Below, in pieces: positions 8,506 to 14,036 of a stretch of DNA of 14,036 bases; positions within the stretch are counted from its first letter, which is position 1, and the number at the start of each line of letters is the position of its first letter. Both the position numbers and the translations under genes were made by a program. This DNA is from Isohypsibius dastychi. Lineage: Eukaryota; Tardigrada; Eutardigrada; Parachela; Isohypsibiidae. The stretch lies in NCBI GenBank assembly GCA_034696485.1, contig JAQIWT010000902.1:1-14036 (forward strand), read 5' to 3'. The notes under the pieces are model-generated. The model did not search any database. It was not told the origin of the DNA and saw only the letters and a list, made by a program, of their open reading frames with translations.

Positions 8506-9970
8506 ATGGCGTCTGACGACGAGACTTCCTGCTCCTCGAGTTCCTCCAACTCGAGTTCCGTGCTCGAGAATGCTGCCAGCAGGCCGAAATTCAATCGTGT
8601 GATCGAGCTTGAAATCGCTGAATTTCGTCGTGTTAAAAATCGGAAGAGCATTCGGATGTCTGCTTCATCGACCAATGACGACCTGGCATCGTATGGCGGA
8701 CAGCTCAGCAAATCAAAATGGCGACTTAGCGTTGACACGTCCGTTCTAGCAGCTGATGGGTCCAAGAAGATCGGAGCTACCATCGATCTAAGAAGTCCAT
8801 GTGCAATGGGAGTCAAAGCTTCAATTGACTTTGGGTAAGTTACAGTGATTTCATTTAAAGCTCACTCACAATTTCTCTTCTCTGTTCTTCAGGGTTATCA
8901 GTTGTGATTCTGGAACGCAGGTGGTACATATGGGTACAGTGAAAGACGTCGAATTGGTTGTTCAACGATCTTGGTCAGTCACGACGAGTAATTATAATCC
9001 ACGGTTGAAGAAGATCTACATCAGCCACGACAAGTTAGACCTACCTTCGGACATTATCGTTAGAGCCACAATAACCTCCGAAGTCATATCCGGCGGAAAT
9101 TTGGACGCTCCAGCTAATGCACTGATCTCCCTGGGAAGCAGTTATACCAAGTTTGGACCTCCGGATTTCACCATCACCTCTAATGATGACGTCATGTTTC
9201 GAGTCCACCGAAATCATCTAACGGCGATGAGTTCTGACTTGACTAGATTGATGGAGGAAGAAGCTGATGAGCTGGAATTTGACCATCTGGACAGCGTGCA
9301 GTTGGGGGCGATCTTGCGAACTCTCTACATTCAGAAAGATCGAGATTTCAAAGATGCTGGTCAGGTATTGATTGCAGCTCAAAAATTCAAATTGGAAACT
9401 TTGGAGAAGGAATGTCTGCGCTCCTATTTGAAAGGGATCGACTCAGAAAATGCATATGATGCGCTGAAATTCGGCAAAGAGTACTTCATCAAGGATGTCA
9501 ATGATAGAGCGACTCTTGTGATCAGACACTATCTGAAATGGGTGGGGATCTCTAATGGTAATCTAATCCGCGCGCTTGTGAAGATTTCTAACCATGACCT
9601 GTACGAAGTGGAGGAAGACATTAGTGAACTCATGACAGCTGGAGCTAAAACTTTTACAACAACCGAGGTGGTGCAAGTGCTGGAGATTGTTCGTGGGAAA
9701 AACTTTGCTGCCATCGAAAAAAGCTTCATTGATAAACTTTCAATAGCAGTGAAGAATGTGATCATGAAAAACGCCGTGGAGACATTGAAGTTGTTATCGG
9801 ACCGCTCCCTCGACCAGTTCAAGAAGCAGCTCATTCAGCGCATCTCCGAAAACTTGGAAGAATTTACGATGGCAAAGGGGTTTTCGCTCTTGTCAGATCA
9901 GCCGGACTTGATTCGAGCGATCCAAGACGCGGTTACGGAACGAAAGTCCAAGAAGCCCAGAGTCGATTGA
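8506..9970 (+). CDS. BTB2: MATH-BTB (SPOP/TD-POZ-like) Cullin-3 adaptor candidate
   Basis: Exon 1 8506-8834 and exon 2 8893-9970 are joined by a 58-bp GTAAGT...TTCAG intron in phase 2, the same position as in BTB1, giving 468 aa. It starts MASDDETSCSSSS with a longer Ser/Glu N-terminus than BTB1. The MATH-like part spans about 25-180 (SKSKWRLSVDTS, FGVISC). The BTB/POZ part spans about 200-290 (VMFRVHRNHLTAMS, AILRTLYIQ, KECLRSYL). A helical C-terminal region ends KKPRVD. It is alignable with BTB1 throughout, with many substitutions but no frame damage, so both copies look constrained. The expected role is substrate recognition for CUL3 ubiquitin ligase, by family. The gene is now convergent with copy D. 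In the inferred older order it stood between D and B/E on the other strand. Confidence 0.88.
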
Positions 9971-10639
9971 AGAGCCTATGCTGGTTGACATGGCGAAAGT
10001 ATTATGCTTCAGTTTTTTGCATCTCAAATAGGATTTCGTTGCTTTTGAAGATGTAGCCTTTGTTTTCGTTTCTTCGATTCTTTCTAGATTCTTTCGCGGA
10101 CAGTATTCTGCAATCTTTTGTTTGGAGCTCCAGTTTGAAGCTCGCTTGTGCGAGCCTGCTTCCTACTGTGCCTTACACGCAGCCGCCTCTTTATCCAGAT
10201 TGTAGCTGAAATTTGCAAAAAAACTTGGTCATGTAGAACGTGTTCCAATTAGAAATGAAAAGTTTCTATGAGTGACTTGAGCGATTTTGATGAACGGATA
10301 TGGTATTACGAAGAAGCCTGATTCCCGGCCGAAGCGCAAAAAAAGTAGTAGTTCATTACGAGAATGTAGCTGCTGATCCGTTGGCCGGTCACTGATAATC
10401 GAAGGGCTTTAGAAATTGTGACCTTTTATCTGGACTTGCACATCGGCCTGTCGTACTGTAGTCTCCGTGAATATGCGCAGACGGATTGTATAACATCAGA
10501 GTGTCTTCCGAACTTTTGATTCAAGTCAACCGACAGCGTATCTGTTCATTTATCCTGTTTTTGCTGGTTCCACAAACCATAGGTGTTTTCAACATACCAG
10601 CCTCCGACTGGACTATCCACAGAGAAGTAAAAAGTAAAG
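9971..10639. other. Convergent intergenic region between BTB2 and D
   Basis: It holds no gene. It is the counterpart of 2814-3431 in reverse order: blocks near 10020-10120 match the BTB1 3' flank, and about 10300-10639 matches the 3' flank of gene A. A perfect 6-bp stem with a TTGT loop (GCTCGC/GCGAGC) lies at 10140-10155; its copy is not seen near BTB1. Confidence 0.6.
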
Positions 10640-12820
10640 CTATGACTCGAGCAAGCACTTTATTGTGTTGCCGAAAAGTCGGTGTTTCGGCGGGCAGACC
10701 AGCTCCTCAACCGAGTCGCCACCGAATCCAGTCTCCGCGCAAACATAAAACTTCCCAGGTAATTCCTTCGATGGACTATTTTCCGTCGCATTGCACTTGA
10801 CCTGGGAGTAGGTAGGAGGCACAGATTTGTCACTCTGTACAAAAAACGGCTTGTCTTTGTTGAGCACGGTGAACTGAGGGACAACACAGTCAACCAGGGA
10901 TGACGGGAATGAACAGTTCTGTTGAGCAGGACATTCAAGTTCGCCAGGTGAGAAGGAGCTGCGAGAAATTATCGGGCATCGCATTGTTATTTCGCAAACA
11001 CCGGATTGAGATTGGGAAAGACAGCGTGAATCGATACGGGAGTTGAGATCGTTTGTCAGAGTCTGGTCTGACAATGGGGACAGGATGCTACGTGCTGCAC
11101 GAGAAAGGGGGAACGGTGTGCCACAATACCCATGTGGATCTGCAAAGAAGAAAGCATGTCGAAGTCACGCTCATGTATTTTGAACTGAACAATTATCATT
11201 TTCCACAGCCATTTTAGGTTTGTCATTCAAGTGAGCGTTAAGCGTACCATCTTGATCCACCGAAAAGATCATCACTCCACCAAGCCGTTGCGAGAGCACG
11301 TAGCTGGTCTGCAAATCACGAAACTCTTAACCATGCATTGGACCCAACCGAAAACATCGCTGATCGACTGACCTTGTCTTTGACGCTCTGTTCGTTCTCA
11401 TAGGAAAACCACAAATCGCCATCATATGAATAAGCATGAGTGACCTTTGTCAAGGGGTCTTTAATGAGGGTATAGGTGCCGCTTGCCAGCATTCTGCACA
11501 CCTCCGCATATGAGTATACCCCGGGAGTGGCCGAAATGGGACCAGGTTTTCCTTCACCCAAAATTTTAACTCCGAGCTTCTTCCCATCATCGCTGTCATC
11601 CAATGGAATGGCATAGCTTCTAGCTGAAGCCGTCACTGATAGTACTAGCTTCTTCCTATCGATTGTCGTTCGAAGCCAGCCTTGAACGGATACGTCCTGT
11701 ATAACATAGTTTCTTTAGTAATAATAATATCCAAATTGTAAATGGCCAATGTTTCTGTGACTTACAACACTGTAGTTACCGGGGATATTGAAGAGCGGAG
11801 AGTGGTGATAGGTGAGCTTGGTCCATGGTCCGTAGTAATCGTATGCCAACAAATAATACAAGTCCACCGATCTAAGGTCAGGTTAAGGTTTTTACGATTG
11901 GGAAAGCGTGTGATAGGGAAGAGAAAACATTACTGGCCAAGTCCGTCGACGTCGTAGTAGTCGATGTTGGAAACATCCGCAGACAGTGTTATGGTAATGA
12001 GGAGATCCGACGAACGACCTGTTGCTTCTTTTTTGAAGGCTGCTTTCATCTCCTATAAACGGTTGTCACATTATTTGATTCGCACGGATTCAATGTGTGA
12101 GATTGGCACCTTGAGTAACAATGGGAAGTTTGTGTAGTCTTCCGGGTCGCCACCTCGAGATCCGACGCCGGGAATCAGCCAGTCTAGATTATTTCAAAAC
12201 TAGGGATGTTTTCAGCATGAGAAGAAATTCGTGAAAAGTACCAATGAGAATTCCGTCGAAATTGTACGTCTTGCAAAATGTAACGACACTTTCGATGAAC
12301 TTCTTCCGTAGATCCGGTTTCATTGCCTTCAAATTCATGACTAATTAAACTATCACTCTTGATGACGAGTCCGAAAAGAACTTGCAATTTGACTGAACGT
12401 TGCTCCACCGGCGTTCCATCCACCCACACTGTAAAATAAACGATTTGTCACTTCAAACTTCAAAGAGCAACCATTTTTAAAGTACCAACCCTATCAAGGT
12501 TTTGAGACTTGGGTTCTTCAGTTTCAGGGATTTGAACTTTTCGATATTCCCTACAATCATGGAGAATATCAGTTCATGTACTTGACCTTGACTGAACACA
12601 TGAGGAATTAAACATTTTGGGTACCTGGCCGTCCTTGTCCAGAGAGATCGTTGAAAGGATCGAAAGAATCTAATACGTTGCCCTGTAATATAGCTATAGT
12701 CAGTTGGTTGAATCGAGATGCTTAAAGGAGGTCCTGTTTATTGTGGTACCTCAATGGACCCATAAGCGTAGACCGCATGTGTACATAACTGCGCTGGAAG
12801 TTCATCGCCCATTGCTCGAC
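10640..12820 (-). CDS. Copy D: chitinase-like gene, exons 2-12, first exon missing
   Basis: Eleven exons on the minus strand: 12820-12750, 12682-12625, 12550-12490, 12428-12386, 12326-12242, 12183-12110, 12052-11934, 11871-11766, 11696-11373, 11308-11248, 11139-10640. Their lengths equal those of A exons 2-12, except for a 9-bp in-frame loss in the last. They encode 499 residues with no stop or frameshift, and all splice sites are intact, including the GC-AG intron at 12385-12327. The motif again reads FDGILIDWL (Glu to Leu), so it is inactive by the same logic as A. The Cys-rich tail ends CLLES. Upstream, intron 1 breaks off near 12866 against E, so no signal peptide exon is attached. Either it is a recently decapitated gene or it uses a new first exon not seen here. 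The first internal ATG (12812-12810) would give an unsecreted protein. Confidence 0.85.
12327..12385 (-). other. GC-AG intron 5 of copy D
   Basis: 59 bp, starting GCAAGT and ending GAAG, at the same position and phase as in gene A. Reading through instead gives stops immediately after CATCAAGAG. Conservation in a second, otherwise intact copy supports real use of the GC donor. Confidence 0.75.
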
Positions 12821-12866
12821 CTATATTAATAATCACAACCATAACCATATCCAGCGCCAATCCGGT
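12821..12866 (-). other. Orphan 3' part of chitinase-like intron 1
   Basis: On the minus strand this matches the last 46 bases of A intron 1 (from ACCGGATTGGCGCTGG to TTAATATAG). It is the complement of the orphan 5' part at 5337-5495. Homology ends where the exon 11 acceptor of E begins, with a few bases of ambiguous overlap (GGTTTCTCAG). Confidence 0.75.
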
Positions 12867-12873
12867 TTCTCAG

Positions 12874-13510
12874 GCCAACTATGTGCTGTCGCAACGGCTT
12901 GGTGGAGTGATGATGTTTTCTGTTGATCAAGATGGTACTTTGAATTCGGTTGAAACAATACATTTCCAAATATAACCCCTAAAACGTTATCGTTTTCACA
13001 GATCCGCATGGGTATTGTGGCACACCGCTCCCTCTTTCTCGCGCAGCCCGTAGCACCCTGTCTCCACTTGCAGTCAGTGAGGATCAGACTCTGACTAACG
13101 ATCTCAATTCCCGTGTTGATTCACGCTGTCTTTCCCAATCTCAATCCGGTGTTTGCGAAATAACCATGCGTTGCCCGATAATCTCTCGCAGCTCCTTCTC
13201 ACCTGGCGAACTGGAATGTCCCGCTCAACAGAACTGCACATTCCCATCGTCTCTGATCGACTGTGTTGTCCCTCAGTTCACCGTGCTCAACAAAGACAAG
13301 CCGTTTTTTGTACAGAGTGACAAATCTGTGCCACCTACTTACTCTCAGGTCAAGTGCAATGCGATGGAAAATAGCCCATCGAAAGAGGTGCCTGGGAAGT
13401 ATTATATTTGTGCGGAGAGTGGATTTGGAGGTGACTCGGTGGAGGAGCTGGTCTGCCCGCCGAAACACCGACTTTTTGGCAACACGATAAAGTGCTTGCT
13501 AGAGCCGTAG
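12874..13510 (+). pseudogene. Copy E: chitinase-like exons 11-12 only (3' end of copy B)
   Basis: Exon 11, 12874-12934, keeps its AG acceptor (TTTCTCAG) and reads ANYVLSQRLGGVMMFSVDQD. Exon 12, 13002-13510, is 509 bp like that of A. It carries the GH18 end (DPHGYCGTPLPLSRAARS) and the ten-Cys tail, ending CLLEP. Both exons are open and very close to A. No exon 10 or earlier lies upstream; the plus strand runs straight into the reversed intron 1 of D. It is the natural continuation of copy B, whose exon 10 and intron 10 start lie at 5548. Alone it cannot give a secreted protein. Confidence 0.85.
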
Positions 13511-14036
13511 TTTGTTTTTGTACCTCCCTATGTGCAGTAGAGGGGAGATGTGGCGAATCGCCAAGATATGCTCTGCTCTGTGGAACCAGCATACACAATA
13601 TAAAAAGGACGTGGTGAGCTTCTCGTACTTTCAATAATATTACGGCATCCGTTGACATAAACTGGAACTTTTGACGACACTATGCACTTCTGCAGACCGT
13701 CAGCGCTGCGCGTCTGGTCGAATATTGGCATGTTGAGTGTTGAACCCACATGTCAACAGTACTGCCGTATTCACACAATTATGAGACAGGCCGTACTACA
13801 CGCCCAGATTAAAAGTCTCGAAAATCGAAGGTTTTAGTATTACTAGCTATGTAAGGAACCGATGTTGCATGTGGGATTTTCACATCTTCGGGACATCGCG
13901 AGCTGAACAAGGTGGATCGAATTCTAGAACATCAACGAACGACGAGATAACGAGCAGAGGAAAAGTTCGGCGCGCACAGAAAACTTGTGATTCCCAGGAA
14001 GCGCGTTGTTGGAGTTGATGCCTCTGGTTGCCAATG
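13511..14036. other. 3' flank of copy E
   Basis: No gene was seen. Up to about 13700 it is a diverged copy of the flank behind A and D (for example CGTTGACATAAA and CTTCTGCAGACCGTC, matching the A flank near 2920-2985). Weaker likeness continues to about 13850. The remainder to the window end shows nothing recognisable. Confidence 0.5.

Noticed and set aside
10140-10155. Stem-loop GCTCGC-TTGT-GCGAGC as a terminator or RNA gene
   Set aside because: Only six base pairs, no T-run or RNA-gene features, and bacterial-type terminators are not expected here.
1-14036. A large palindrome made by an assembly error
   Set aside because: The two arms differ throughout, and the breakpoints fall in different introns with complementary pieces preserved. 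A real inversion of a diverged tandem copy explains this better, though haplotype misjoining cannot be fully excluded without reads.

Overview
This is eukaryotic, animal DNA. Its coding blocks are split by very short introns (about 54-210 bp) with GT/GC...AG borders, and its products are animal families: secreted glycosyl hydrolase family 18 (GH18) chitinase-like proteins and MATH-BTB proteins. The compact introns and the mix of families suggest a small ecdysozoan (small arthropod or tardigrade type), but I cannot place it further. No RNA gene, CRISPR array or complete transposon was recognised.

Layout. (1) 247-2813 (+): an apparently intact 12-exon chitinase-like gene, 'A', 546 aa. It has a signal peptide, a GH18 barrel whose catalytic glutamate is replaced by leucine, and a cysteine-rich tail. 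(2) 3432-4880 (-): an intact two-exon MATH-BTB gene, 'BTB1', 464 aa, convergent with A. (3) 5192-5336: four copies of a 12-bp palindrome joined to a scrap of chitinase-like exon 1 (+), followed by the 5' part of intron 1. (4) 5548-6550 (-): exons 5-10 of a decayed chitinase-like copy, 'B'. (5) 6551-8505: non-coding sequence with two hairpins and a foldback-like segment. (6) 8506-9970 (+): intact 'BTB2', 468 aa. (7) 10640-12820 (-): chitinase-like copy 'D', exons 2-12 open but exon 1 missing. (8) 12874-13510 (+): 'E', exons 11-12 only, then its 3' flank.

The main result is that these pieces fit together as one inversion. Intron 1 of D stops near 12866, and its missing 5' part, with an exon 1 scrap, lies in the opposite orientation at 5318-5495. 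Copy B stops inside intron 10 near 5496, and the missing intron end plus exons 11-12 begin at about 12867. Flipping about 5496-12866 back restores both introns to about the lengths seen in intact A (about 205 versus 210 bp, and 59 versus 64 bp). It gives the order A(+) BTB1(-) D(+) BTB2(-) B/E(+), that is, repeats of a chitinase-like/MATH-BTB pair. A single event of about 7.4 kb with both ends in introns would have cut two genes at once: D lost its first exon and B/E was split.

Roles. The chitinase-like proteins are probably secreted, non-hydrolytic chitin or glycan-binding lectins. The MATH-BTB proteins are probably intracellular substrate adaptors for Cullin-3 ubiquitin ligase. They were duplicated together, but nothing in the sequence shows that they act together.
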